Shown one piece after another: positions 24,006 to 33,032 of a stretch of DNA of 42,853 nucleotides. Made by a program: the position numbers and the translations under genes. The notes beneath the pieces are model-generated. The model was not told where the DNA came from and did no database searches. It saw only the letters and a list, made by a program, of their open reading frames with translations. The stretch spans positions 1 to 42,853 of the forward strand of contig CAJUHP010000030.1 in NCBI GenBank assembly GCA_910586125.1, in the 5' to 3' direction. Positions within the stretch are counted from its first letter, which is position 1. Each line of letters starts with the position of its first letter. Source of the DNA: an uncultured Lachnospiraceae bacterium. Its GTDB lineage: Bacteria; Bacillota; Clostridia; Lachnospirales; Lachnospiraceae.

Positions 24006-24713
24006 ATGGGTACACAATATGAACAGTGGGTGAAGCAGGAACGCAGGTGGATGTCCGACTACCGAAAATTGATTCTAAAGCGAATGGTGAAAAAGATTCT
24101 TCCCATGACAGCCATAGGTCTGGGCGTGTTTTTTCTGTTTATGGGGCTGATCAGCGGCAATCCGGTTTCTGAGCTTGTTATGATGGCGCTGTCAGGATTG
24201 TTTTTGGGGGCGTTTATGACCGGCATTGTAATTCTCTTGATGCTGCCGGGCCTGCGGTCAGGGCGTATGGACAAGGGAATTCAAAAGATCGTCAAACGGT
24301 ATTCCATGGATATAGCGGAGAAGGAGCTACTGGGGAGAGAGATGATGGAGGCAGCCAGAGAAGCCGGGGGACATATGGATTTTCTGATGTCCGGCCCCGG
24401 TTCCAGCGATACGCCGGCCAGCATCCTGGTCAGCGAACATTTTATCTATATGAGAGGCGGCTCTCCTCTGGTCAACATCGTGCGCCGTGGGGACTGCACA
24501 AAGATCTGTACCGGAGAGGAAGTGAAAAATATGTCCCGCGCAACCGGACAGACGCGCCGCTACTACCGTTTTACCCTGTATACCATTGACTTTTTCCTGC
24601 GTGATCGGGAGGCGCGGGGGATTACGGACGACAGCCTGCCGGATGCGGCTTTCGGCTTTTTCAGCCGGAATCTGCGGGATGATGCGTTTGCGCTGGTGAA
24701 AAGAGGGAGATAA
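24006..24713 (+). CDS. Two-helix membrane protein of unknown function
   Basis: A 235-residue protein I do not recognise. A basic, charged N-terminus is followed by two membrane helices (about 33-50 and 55-79). A soluble region of about 150 residues follows on the cytoplasmic side. That region has a beta-rich stretch, ILVSEHFIYMRGG then VNIVRRGDCTKI, that recalls bacterial PH-like domains, but this is weak. The start follows GAGGAGG. Only 2 bases separate its stop from the Sel1-repeat gene, so the two are co-translated and may act together at the membrane. Confidence 0.7.
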   Translation: MGTQYEQWVKQERRWMSDYRKLILKRMVKKILPMTAIGLGVFFLFMGLISGNPVSELVMMALSGLFLGAFMTGIVILLMLPGLRSGRMDKGIQKIVKRYSMDIAEKELLGREMMEAAREAGGHMDFLMSGPGSSDTPASILVSEHFIYMRGGSPLVNIVRRGDCTKICTGEEVKNMSRATGQTRRYYRFTLYTIDFFLRDREARGITDDSLPDAAFGFFSRNLRDDAFALVKRGR

Positions 24714-24715
24714 CT

Positions 24716-25951
24716 ATGGGAAAATATTTTAGCGACGCGGTGGAGCAGTCCCTGCGGGATATTTACTATGAGATGGCGTCCGGAAGAGGGCAGGAAGGTT
24801 TCCGGCGCTTGGAACAGGCTTCGGCGGCAGGGGATGGAGACGCTTCCTGCATTTTGGCCCGCTGCCTGTGCGGGTATCAGTACACCTGGGAAGGCCACGG
24901 TTTTCCTGAGGATGATAAAAGAGCTGTCGCCCTGATGCGCCGGTCGGTGGAGCAGGGAAGCGCCGTCGGCGTGCTGCTGGCGCTGCGCAGCGGTGAGTTA
25001 AAGCCGCATGTGCAGGCAAAGATGCCGTTTGCCAGCCTCTCGGAGGCTTTTGACGTGGTTTTGGAGAAGGCAAAGCAGGGAGAGCCGTTCTGTCAGTATA
25101 CGGTCGGCAATGCCTATTTTTGGTGGGATTTTTTGCGGATTCAGGAAAAAAGCCGCAATTCCTTTGCCAGCGAAGAGCTGTTTCGCGCTTATCTGCGGGA
25201 GAATATCGCAAAATGCGAGGACTGGTTCTGGAAAGCCTACCGAGGCGGCATGTATCATGCCGGCAATAATCTGAATCAGTACTATCAAAAGGGCGACGAG
25301 GATCTGATTCTGCCGCATCCGGAGAAGGCGAAGGAGATCTGGCGGACAGGCGCTGAAAAAGGATATCCGCCGCACCAGTATCTCTGGGCGAGGAAGCTGA
25401 GCGAGCAGGAGCGTCACGAGGAGGCGTTTCGCTTGTATGAGAAGGCGGCGAAAAGCGGGGAGACGGACAGTTGGTTCTACGTGGGCCTGGCCTATGAGGA
25501 GGGCAGGGGCGTATCGAAGGACTGTACCCATGCCGCCCGGTGCTATGAAAAGGGCGTGGAAAAAAACGTGGGCTGCCAGAACCGTCTGGGCGCGCTGTAC
25601 TTTGAGGGAAACGGTGTGATAAAGGACTGCGAAAAGGGAGCCCGCCTGCTCCTAAAGGCCAGTGAGAGCGGCAGCAAGTGGGGCAGCGTCTATCTGGCCA
25701 AAGCATATCTGAACGGCTTCGGCGTGCCGAAAGACTATGCCAAAGCCAGACAATATCTGGAAAAAATCACCTGGGCCGATCAGCAGGCCAATTATCTGTG
25801 GGGGCTGATCTACACCCAGGGCCTGGGAGTCGAGGAGAATCTGAAGAGGGGCGTGGAGTATCTCCAGAGAGCGCCCGGCAATGCGCAGGCCAGGGAGGAG
25901 CTGGAAAAATATAAAAAGAACCTGTTCGGAAAATGGGTGCGGAAAAAATAG
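24716..25951 (+). CDS. Sel1-like repeat protein
   Basis: A 411-residue helical-repeat protein. Sel1-type units of about 36 residues are clear from about 225 onward: WFYVGLAYEEGRGVSKD, NRLGALYFEGNGVIKD, VYLAKAYLNGFGVPKD and YLWGLIYTQGLGVEEN. The N-terminal half holds more degenerate units. Sel1 repeats bind other proteins and often scaffold membrane or stress-signalling complexes. No signal peptide, so cytoplasmic. Its partner is probably the two-helix protein encoded 2 bases upstream. A terminator follows. Confidence 0.88.
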   Translation: MGKYFSDAVEQSLRDIYYEMASGRGQEGFRRLEQASAAGDGDASCILARCLCGYQYTWEGHGFPEDDKRAVALMRRSVEQGSAVGVLLALRSGELKPHVQAKMPFASLSEAFDVVLEKAKQGEPFCQYTVGNAYFWWDFLRIQEKSRNSFASEELFRAYLRENIAKCEDWFWKAYRGGMYHAGNNLNQYYQKGDEDLILPHPEKAKEIWRTGAEKGYPPHQYLWARKLSEQERHEEAFRLYEKAAKSGETDSWFYVGLAYEEGRGVSKDCTHAARCYEKGVEKNVGCQNRLGALYFEGNGVIKDCEKGARLLLKASESGSKWGSVYLAKAYLNGFGVPKDYAKARQYLEKITWADQQANYLWGLIYTQGLGVEENLKRGVEYLQRAPGNAQAREELEKYKKNLFGKWVRKK

Positions 25952-25993
25952 AACGCGCTGGAACAGAAGAAAATCCAAAAGGGATCAAAACAG

Positions 25994-26031
25994 ACCGGAG
26001 GCATACCAGAGGGAAAGCCTTCGGTTTTTTT
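25994..26031 (+). terminator. Terminator after the Sel1-repeat gene
   Basis: ACCGGAGGC (25994-26002) pairs with GCCTTCGGT (26017-26025), with one G-T pair, and a run of seven T follows. Confidence 0.85.
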
Positions 26032-26110
26032 GTCAAAAGCCGTCCGCTTTTGCCTTCCGGCGGCGTCTTTATAAGGAAGGGGTAAAAGCCGGAAGGAGGA
26101 GGAATGATAC

Positions 26111-26671
26111 ATGAACTTGATACACCGGATTGCAAAGGGCGACCGGGAAGCCCTGTCGAAGCTATATGATCAGTATAAGACCGGCATTTACCGGCTGGCG
26201 CTGTCTCTGACAAAAGATGTTTACCAGGCGGAGGATATCACGCAGGAGACCTTTCTGCGCGTGCAGGAAAAAGCGGAGACCTATCGAAGAAGCGGCAGCG
26301 AGGCTGCCTGGCTTTTCGCCATTGCCCGCAATCTGGCTTATGACAGTCTGCGCCGGCAAAGCCGGGAAACGGATATAAATTCGGAGGAAGGAGACGGCGT
26401 CTTGCGTGCCTTGGAGGAGATCTCAGCCAGGGAGAGCGGCCCGGACAGCGCGGCCGGCGACCTGTACTTTCTGGATCTGTTAAAGAATCTGAGCGAACGG
26501 GAGCAGGAAGTCATCTGTCTGCGGATTCATGCCGGTCTGTCCTGGGCAGAGATCAGCCGGATTACAGGGGAAAAGAAGGATGCGGCCAGAAAACGCTATG
26601 TCCGTGCCCTGCTGAAACTGCGGAATCAGTTGGAAGACGGCGATTGCCGGTCGGAAAGGAGTATTTTATGA
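26111..26671 (+). CDS. ECF-type RNA polymerase sigma factor
   Basis: A 186-residue sigma-70 family factor with only regions 2 and 4. Region 2 (about 13-80) includes LYDQYKTGIYRLAL, the -10-binding DITQETFLRV and WLFAIARNLAYD. Region 4 (about 125-175) includes SEREQEVICLRIH and the helix-turn-helix WAEISRITGEKKDAARKR. It should direct RNA polymerase to a small stress or envelope regulon. The start follows GGAGGAGG. Its stop overlaps the next start by 4 bases, the usual sigma/anti-sigma coupling. Confidence 0.93.
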   Translation: MNLIHRIAKGDREALSKLYDQYKTGIYRLALSLTKDVYQAEDITQETFLRVQEKAETYRRSGSEAAWLFAIARNLAYDSLRRQSRETDINSEEGDGVLRALEEISARESGPDSAAGDLYFLDLLKNLSEREQEVICLRIHAGLSWAEISRITGEKKDAARKRYVRALLKLRNQLEDGDCRSERSIL

Positions 26672-28374
26672 AGAATTCCGATATTATTTTGGAGATTGAA
26701 CAGCAGTTGAAAGACGCGGCTGCCCGTCTGCCGGAGCCGCGCCGGCCGGTTCCTGTTTTGCCGGCGCCGGAAAGCGGCGCCAAACAGACGAACCGAACAA
26801 AACGCTGTTTGGACAGAACCAGCCTTTTGGCGCATCCCATTCGGCGTATTGCAGGGATCGCGCTGATACTTCTTGGAATCGGCGCCACGACGGCGTTTGC
26901 CTCCAGTCCCGCGCTGCGCGAGGCCGTGGTTCGTCTCTTCGCTTCGGGAGTGGTGGAGCAGCCGCCCATAGAACTGCTGAATCCGACGGATAACTCTGGG
27001 GAGCAGACGCAGAAGGAGTCTGAAAGCGCCGATCTGGACGAATCCTCCTTCCGGGAAAGCGGCGGTTTCTGGCAGTCGGAGAAGGAAAACGGCACGGCGG
27101 ATATAGATAAGACAGAAGAAAGTGTCGAAGATAAGGTGCAGACCGCCGGAGATCTGACGATTGTGCAGCCGGTGGCCTTGGATGAACATTTTTCGGCGCT
27201 TTATGCCAGCAGCAAAAATAATCTGGATCTGATCCAGACCCCGTCCGGGAACTGGCTGTTTTCGGTGCAGGGAGACGATGGCGTACCGGTTTATTACGCG
27301 GTGACAGACGGCAGACTGGAAGAGATCACGCTGAGAAAACAAAGTCTTACGGCCGCGGTGCATCCGGAAAGACTTCCGGGGCTCATGGATGATGCACAAA
27401 CCTCTTATCCGATTTCCTGGCCTGACATGGAGTTTACCGTTTTCTGGCAGCGCTATGGCAGCGATATTCTTCTGGACGATGTAGAGCCGGGCGGACGCTT
27501 TGATATCGGAAGTACGTTCGGCGGGGTGACAGATGACTATGACGGCATGTTCGGCTGCCTGGCGTTTCCAGGAAGAACGGATCAGATTCAGGTATTTCTC
27601 TATCTGGATTCTCAGAGAACCGATTACCGCTATCCCTTTTTGTTAAATCTGGATTCCGGAGAGGTCTCCGATCCGCTTTTGGGGGTGGATTTCTCCGCGT
27701 ACCCCTGTATCACAGAGCTGGAGATAGCGGACGATCTTAAGACGGCGACAGCCCTGGCCGGTGAAAATCAGGGGGATCTGCGGGAGATTACCGTTGATAT
27801 AGCTACTGGCCAGATCACAGAGGCCGTTTCTCTGAAGCCGCCTGTCACAGACTGCTATACCTGGTTTGCCACCGGGGAAGACACGCTGTTCTACGGGGTG
27901 GGCGACGACAGCAGCCTGGACGGCTATCTGTATCATACCCGGACGCAAAGCAGTACCCTTCTGTTCAGCGGGGCGGCCAGCCATGTCTATGAGGAGGGCT
28001 TTTCCGAACGCCGCTACCGCTTGATCGGCGGCGGATATGCGGTTTACCAGGAGGGAGAGAACAGCTTTCTTGTCGATCTTCATGACGGTACCTTTACACA
28101 GATGGAGGGGATTCCGTCCGGAGGGGAAGTACACTATTTCTTTAACAGAGATTTTACCGTGCTGAGCATTGAGGCGTGGGAGGAGGAGACGAACACAAAA
28201 CGCCTGGCGTTTCTGATTCCGGCGACGGGGGAGGCGGCCTGGTTTTCCAGAAAGCTGCCCGAACAGGTGGAAGAATACGCGAGCTTCTGGTCCGGTCCGT
28301 TCTGCTATGCGGTGCGGGCGAGAGAGGAGAACGACGGAAGGCATTATTTGTATCTGTATCAATATACTCCGTAA
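26668..28374 (+). CDS. Putative anti-sigma factor with large external domain
   Basis: A 568-residue single-pass protein. Residues 1-60 are cytoplasmic and helical, a membrane helix lies at about 61-79, and about 490 residues would face outside. The outer part starts with an acidic linker (about 105-150). It continues with repeated beta strands that look like a propeller or similar fold (for example WLFSVQGDDGVPVYY and LFYGVGDDSSLDGYLYH). Coupling to the sigma gene by ATGA and the topology point to an anti-sigma factor that senses something outside the cell. No zinc-binding HxxxCxxC motif is present, so it is not the common ZAS class. The start at 26668 follows AAGGAG. Confidence 0.7.
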   Translation: MKNSDIILEIEQQLKDAAARLPEPRRPVPVLPAPESGAKQTNRTKRCLDRTSLLAHPIRRIAGIALILLGIGATTAFASSPALREAVVRLFASGVVEQPPIELLNPTDNSGEQTQKESESADLDESSFRESGGFWQSEKENGTADIDKTEESVEDKVQTAGDLTIVQPVALDEHFSALYASSKNNLDLIQTPSGNWLFSVQGDDGVPVYYAVTDGRLEEITLRKQSLTAAVHPERLPGLMDDAQTSYPISWPDMEFTVFWQRYGSDILLDDVEPGGRFDIGSTFGGVTDDYDGMFGCLAFPGRTDQIQVFLYLDSQRTDYRYPFLLNLDSGEVSDPLLGVDFSAYPCITELEIADDLKTATALAGENQGDLREITVDIATGQITEAVSLKPPVTDCYTWFATGEDTLFYGVGDDSSLDGYLYHTRTQSSTLLFSGAASHVYEEGFSERRYRLIGGGYAVYQEGENSFLVDLHDGTFTQMEGIPSGGEVHYFFNRDFTVLSIEAWEEETNTKRLAFLIPATGEAAWFSRKLPEQVEEYASFWSGPFCYAVRAREENDGRHYLYLYQYTP

Positions 28375-28459
28375 AAAGATTTATCTCCCCAAAATCCGTT
28401 TCCTGTGGTAAAATAGGAAAAAGCCCCGTGTGCCGGGCGGCGGAGAGGATGGGAGATAC

Positions 28460-30238
28460 ATGAGAGAAAAATGGATACTGGAAAATAAAAAAGCGGATTT
28501 CAGAGGGCTGGCACAGGCAGCGGGTGTCAGCCCTCTTCTTGCGAAGCTGGCGGTAAACCGTGGCTATGAGACAGAGGAGAAGATCCGGGAGTACTTTTTC
28601 GGAACGCTACGCTCCCTGCACGACCCCCGCCTGCTCAAAGACGCCGAAGCGGCGGCGGCTCTGATCCGAAAGACGCTTGCAGAAGGGGGCCGGGTGGGCA
28701 TCGCATCCGATTTTGACGTGGACGGAATATTTTCGGCGCTGATTCTTTGGAAAGCCATCCGGCGGCTGGGCGGCGAGGCCAAGATCTACACGCCGGACCG
28801 GGTGGCCGAGGGGTATGGACTGAACATGCGGATTGTGGCCGCGGCCAAGGAGGACGGAATTTCCCTTCTGCTCACCTGCGACAACGGCATCGCGGCGCCC
28901 GAACCAGTGGCCTACGCCGAAGAACTGGGGATTGCCACCATCGTAACGGATCATCACGAAGTACCGTTTACCGAGCGGGAGGGCGGCGGGCGCGACTGGC
29001 ATCTTCCGCCCGCCCGCGCCATCGTCAATCCCAAGCGGGCGGACTGCCGCTACCCGGATAAGAATCTGTGCGGCGCGGGGGTAGCCTATAAACTGTCGCA
29101 GATTTTATATGGGACGGCGGGCGTTCCGGAGAAAGATTTGTCCGAGCTTTTGTCCTATGCTGCCGTCGCCACGGTGGCGGACGTTATGGACTTGACCGGG
29201 GAAAACCGGATCCTTGTCCGGGAAGGGCTTGCGCTGTTAAAGAAAACAGAGAACGTGGGGCTCCAGGCGCTGATGGCGGTCACGGGCGTCGATCCGGAGA
29301 AGCTGGGGGCCTATCATATCGGTTTTATTCTGGGCCCCTGTTTCAATGCGGCGGGGCGTCTGGCGACCGTGGAGCAGGCGTTTTCGCTTCTGACGGCTGC
29401 AAGCATGGAGGAGGCGCTTCCGTTAGCGCTGGATTTGAAACAGCTCAACGACAGCCGCAAGGATATGACGAAAGCGGGCGTGGAGCAGGGAAAACGGATC
29501 ATCGAAGAACAGGCCCTTTACCGGATGCCGGTTATGGTCGTGTATCTGCCGGGCTGTCATGAGAGCCTGGCGGGCATTATCGCCGGGCGTCTGAGAGAAA
29601 CCTACCATCACCCGGTCTATGTTATAGTGGACGCGGAGACCGGATTGAAAGGTTCCGGGCGCTCCATTGAAGCCTACTCCATGTTTGAAAACCTGCAGCG
29701 GTGCAGCGAACTTCTGACCCGCTTCGGCGGTCATCCCATGGCGGCGGGACTTTCCCTGCCGAAAGAGAATCTGGACGCCTTTGTCCGCCGGATCAATGAA
29801 AATACCGGTCTGTGCGAGGAAGATTTCCGGCCGGTGGTCCGCATCGACGCCGTGGTCCCCATCGAAATGCTTTCGGAGCAGGGAATCGAGGAGCTTGGCC
29901 GGCTGGAGCCCTGCGGCAAGGGCAATAAAAGGCCGGTGTTTGCCGAGCAGCATTTTTCTGTCCATGCGGCGAAGATTCTTGGAAAGAATCGAAACGTTCT
30001 GAAGCTTCTGGTGGAAAACGAACAGGGCTGCCGGATGGATGCGATGTTCTACGGCGACAGAGAGGAGTGGGATGCGTATATTCGGGAAGAATTCGGCAGC
30101 GCGGCCCTGGAAGCTCTCTATGAGGGCCGTCCCAACCCGATTGATCTGGGCTTTGTCTATTATCCTTCCGTTAATACCTACCGGGGCTTTCGGACAATTC
30201 AGATTGTGATCGAGCATTACTGCCGGATCAAAAGGTAA
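28460..30238 (+). CDS. recJ: Single-stranded-DNA-specific exonuclease RecJ
   Basis: A 592-residue DHH-family 5'-3' exonuclease used in recombination and mismatch repair. Metal ligands are visible: SDFDVDG (D84, D86, D88), TCDNG (139-143) and the DHH motif TDHHEV (D164-H165-H166). The DHHA1 domain with GGHPMAAG follows, and then an OB-fold region. The Tyr usual in SDYDVDG is Phe here, a mild change. The start at 28460 follows GGATGGGAG; an upstream start would precede that site. Length fits the compact Clostridia form. Confidence 0.95.
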   Translation: MREKWILENKKADFRGLAQAAGVSPLLAKLAVNRGYETEEKIREYFFGTLRSLHDPRLLKDAEAAAALIRKTLAEGGRVGIASDFDVDGIFSALILWKAIRRLGGEAKIYTPDRVAEGYGLNMRIVAAAKEDGISLLLTCDNGIAAPEPVAYAEELGIATIVTDHHEVPFTEREGGGRDWHLPPARAIVNPKRADCRYPDKNLCGAGVAYKLSQILYGTAGVPEKDLSELLSYAAVATVADVMDLTGENRILVREGLALLKKTENVGLQALMAVTGVDPEKLGAYHIGFILGPCFNAAGRLATVEQAFSLLTAASMEEALPLALDLKQLNDSRKDMTKAGVEQGKRIIEEQALYRMPVMVVYLPGCHESLAGIIAGRLRETYHHPVYVIVDAETGLKGSGRSIEAYSMFENLQRCSELLTRFGGHPMAAGLSLPKENLDAFVRRINENTGLCEEDFRPVVRIDAVVPIEMLSEQGIEELGRLEPCGKGNKRPVFAEQHFSVHAAKILGKNRNVLKLLVENEQGCRMDAMFYGDREEWDAYIREEFGSAALEALYEGRPNPIDLGFVYYPSVNTYRGFRTIQIVIEHYCRIKR

Positions 30239-30257
30239 GTTTACCCGGCAAAAGGGC

Positions 30258-30286
30258 TTGCACCCTCCGAAAAACAAGGGTATAAT
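30258..30286 (+). promoter_or_regulatory. Promoter of apt
   Basis: TTGCAC (30258-30263) and a perfect TATAAT (30281-30286) are 17 bases apart, so apt can be transcribed apart from recJ. Confidence 0.8.
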
Positions 30287-30377
30287 AAAAACGTTTGAAA
30301 AAGTACGGCTTTCGGCGCGGGATAAAAAGCAGACGCAGAAGAATCCGCGCCGCACAGCAGAATCGGAGGATAACGGC

Positions 30378-30902
30378 ATGAAACGATTAGAAGACTATGT
30401 GAGAAGTATTCCGGATTTTCCGGAAGAGGGAATCATATTCCGCGATGTCACCAGCGTTTTGCAGGATGCGGACGGATTGCGGCTGGCGATTGACGGCATT
30501 CAGGAGATGGTGGGCGGCGTGGATTTTGACGTGGTGGTAGGACCGGAGTCCCGCGGGTTTATCTTCGGCGTTCCAGTGGCCTACAACCTGCATAAAGCGT
30601 TTGTGCCGGTCCGCAAAAAGGGCAAGCTGCCCTGCGAGACGGTTTCCATGGAATATGACTTGGAGTACGGCAGCGCGGTGATTGAGATGCATAAAGACTC
30701 TATCCGGCCCGGCCAGAAGGTGGTGATTATCGACGATCTGATCGCTACCGGCGGTACGATCGAGGCGATTGTCAAGTTGGTGGAAAGTCTGGGCGGGGAG
30801 GTTGTAAAGATCTGCTTCCTGATGGAATTGGCCGGATTAAAGGGCCGGGAGAAGCTTGCCGGATATGAGGTGGACAGTGTGATCTGTTATGACGGCAAAT
30901 AG
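30378..30902 (+). CDS. apt: Adenine phosphoribosyltransferase
   Basis: A 174-residue purine salvage enzyme that joins adenine to PRPP to make AMP. The PRPP-binding motif DDLIATGGT lies at 119-127. The family start YVRSIPDFPEEGIIFRD and PESRGF (near 56-61) are present. The start at 30378 follows GGAGG; a longer frame of 40 more residues lies within the leader and is rejected. It follows recJ, as often in Firmicutes, but the usual relA gene is missing downstream. Confidence 0.97.
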   Translation: MKRLEDYVRSIPDFPEEGIIFRDVTSVLQDADGLRLAIDGIQEMVGGVDFDVVVGPESRGFIFGVPVAYNLHKAFVPVRKKGKLPCETVSMEYDLEYGSAVIEMHKDSIRPGQKVVIIDDLIATGGTIEAIVKLVESLGGEVVKICFLMELAGLKGREKLAGYEVDSVICYDGK

Positions 30903-30924
30903 ATTTGTTCCGGGCGGAACGATT

Positions 30925-30951
30925 GGCCGGCGCGGTGCGTCCGGCCTTTTT
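30925..30951 (+). terminator. Terminator between apt and the potassium uptake genes
   Basis: GGCCGG (30925-30930) pairs with CCGGCC (30941-30946) and five T follow. The trkH-like start codon lies only 15 bases further, so transcripts of that gene may depend on read-through. Confidence 0.75.
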
Positions 30952-30965
30952 GAAAGGAATTTTTT

Positions 30966-32324
30966 ATGAAAAAATGGACGACGACGCAGCTCATTGCGTT
31001 CAGCTTTCTGGCGACGATTTTTGCGGGGGCTCTGCTATTGATGCTGCCTTTTTCCTCGGCGGACGGCAGCGTCACAGCCCCGATTGACGCGCTGTTTACC
31101 GCGGCGACATCGGTCTGCGTGACGGGGCTGGTGACGGTCAGCACGATGAGCCACTGGAGCGCGTTCGGGCAGATGGTGATCGGGATTCTGATTCAGCTCG
31201 GCGGTCTGGGCATCATAACGGTTTCCATGGCGACGCTGATTCTTATGGGCCGGCGGATGAATCTGCGGGAACAGATCATGGTACAGGAGACCTACAGCCT
31301 GGATTCGCTGGCAGGCATCCGGCAGGTGGTGGTAAAGATCATCGCCGGAACGTTTGCTGCGGAGGCGGTGGGAGCGCTGTTTTACGCGCTGGTCTACGTG
31401 CCGCAGTTCGGCTTTTGGCGGGGCATGGGAGCGGCGGTGTTCAATGCGGTATCTACCTTCTGCAACGCCGGCATGGACATCGTCAGCGAGGACAGCTTAG
31501 CGCCGTATGTCTCCAATCCCGTGATCAATGCGACCACGATTCTTCTCATTATAATCAGCGGTATCGGCTTTTTGGTCTGGTGGGATATTGTGCGCGTGAT
31601 CCGGGAGAAAAAGAACAGCGGCATTCAGAAATACCGGATGTTTGCCCGCCTGAAGCTGCACTCTAAGCTGGCGCTCGTGACGACGCTTGGCCTGATTTTC
31701 GGCGGTATGATTCTGTATCTTCTTTTTGAGTGGAACAATCCTCAAACGTTTGGAAGCCTCGCGCCAGGGGAACGTGTGACAGCGGCGCTGTTTCAGTCGG
31801 TGACGACCCGAACCGCCGGTTTTTACACCGTCCCGCAGGGGGCGCTTCGCAGCGAGTCGGTACTGGTGACGCTGCTTTTGATGTTTATCGGCGGTTCGCC
31901 CATGGGTACGGCGGGCGGCGTGAAGACGACGACGATTGCGATGCTGGTGTGCTCGGTTGCGGCCGTGATGAGAGGCCGCAGAAGTACGGAGATGTTTGGG
32001 CGCAGGCTGGCGCTCGACAGCCTGCGGACCGCGCTGTGTATTGTTATGATGGCGTTCTTTGTGGTCCTGACCGCCAGCATTCTTTTGTTTCTTACGGACG
32101 GCTTTGCCTTTGAAGATACCATGTATGAGGTGGTGTCGGCGGTGGCGACGGTGGGACTGTCGCGGGGGATCACGCCGCAGCTTTCGTTTCTCGGCAAGCT
32201 GATTATCATTGTCACCATGTATATCGGGCGCACCGGTCCCATCACGGTTGCATTTCTGTTCTTTACGGGAAAGAATGCGTCGGCGCCGGTGGAGCTGCCG
32301 GAGAGCAAGATCATGATCGGATAG
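30966..32324 (+). CDS. Trk/Ktr potassium uptake membrane subunit
   Basis: A 452-residue K+ translocating subunit of the TrkH/KtrB superfamily. Four pore motifs with a filter glycine are visible: TSVCVTGLVT, STFCNAGMD, TTRTAGFYT and ATVGLSRG. About ten hydrophobic segments fit four M1-P-M2 units. Length and the RCK partner encoded next fit KtrB more than TrkH. It imports K+ using the membrane potential and possibly Na+. The ribosome site AAAGGA lies directly after the apt terminator. Confidence 0.92.
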   Translation: MKKWTTTQLIAFSFLATIFAGALLLMLPFSSADGSVTAPIDALFTAATSVCVTGLVTVSTMSHWSAFGQMVIGILIQLGGLGIITVSMATLILMGRRMNLREQIMVQETYSLDSLAGIRQVVVKIIAGTFAAEAVGALFYALVYVPQFGFWRGMGAAVFNAVSTFCNAGMDIVSEDSLAPYVSNPVINATTILLIIISGIGFLVWWDIVRVIREKKNSGIQKYRMFARLKLHSKLALVTTLGLIFGGMILYLLFEWNNPQTFGSLAPGERVTAALFQSVTTRTAGFYTVPQGALRSESVLVTLLLMFIGGSPMGTAGGVKTTTIAMLVCSVAAVMRGRRSTEMFGRRLALDSLRTALCIVMMAFFVVLTASILLFLTDGFAFEDTMYEVVSAVATVGLSRGITPQLSFLGKLIIIVTMYIGRTGPITVAFLFFTGKNASAPVELPESKIMIG

Positions 32325-32380
32325 CGCGGGAAAAGCTTGCTGTCAGGCGCAGGAAAGGTTTAGCGGAAAAGGAGAGAACT

Positions 32381-33031
32381 ATGGCAAGAAAGTCATTTGT
32401 GGTATTTGGTCTGGGCGAATTTGGACAGAGCGTTGCCCTGACGATGGTAAAAAACGGATATGATGTGTTGGCGGTGGATAAGCGGACGGATCGGGTGCAG
32501 GAGATCGCGGATCATGTGACCAGGGCGCTGCGGGCGGACGCCACCGATCTGGAAGTTATGAAAAGCCTGGGTGTGGAGACGATGGACGGGGCGATTGTGG
32601 GGATCGGCGGCAGCCTGGAAGCCAGCATTCTGATCACCATCGCGGCGAAGGAGTGCGGCGTTCCCTATGTGCTGGCAAAAGCCAAGGACGCCATCGAGGA
32701 GAAGGTACTGCGGCGGGTCGGCGCGGACGAGGTGGTTTTTCCGGAGCGGGCTATGGGAATCCGCATTGGGCAGAATTTATCGTCCGGTAATTTTACGGAT
32801 ATCATTGAATTGTCGTCCAACTTTAGCATGGTGGAGATGAAAATTCCGGCGAGCTGGGAGGGGAGGACGCTGCGGGAGCTGAATCTGCGTGTGATGGGGC
32901 TGAATATCATCGGCCGTAAAAAAGGCGATGATGTGACGATTACGCTGAATCCGGACGAGAAAATGGACCGTTCCGCCATATATATCGTGGTGGGCAGCAA
33001 TGAGAGCCTGGAAAAAGTGAAGGTAAAATAA
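32381..33031 (+). CDS. Ktr/Trk system regulatory RCK subunit
   Basis: A 216-residue cytoplasmic subunit that gates the K+ channel. An N-terminal Rossmann domain carries GLGEFG (10-15) and the acidic end of strand 2 in LAVDKR, for nucleotide binding. A C-terminal RCK_C domain (about 137-216) follows. This single-copy layout is KtrA-like. It starts 56 bases after the membrane subunit with AAGGAGAG as ribosome site. Confidence 0.93.
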   Translation: MARKSFVVFGLGEFGQSVALTMVKNGYDVLAVDKRTDRVQEIADHVTRALRADATDLEVMKSLGVETMDGAIVGIGGSLEASILITIAAKECGVPYVLAKAKDAIEEKVLRRVGADEVVFPERAMGIRIGQNLSSGNFTDIIELSSNFSMVEMKIPASWEGRTLRELNLRVMGLNIIGRKKGDDVTITLNPDEKMDRSAIYIVVGSNESLEKVKVK

Positions 33032-33032
33032 C

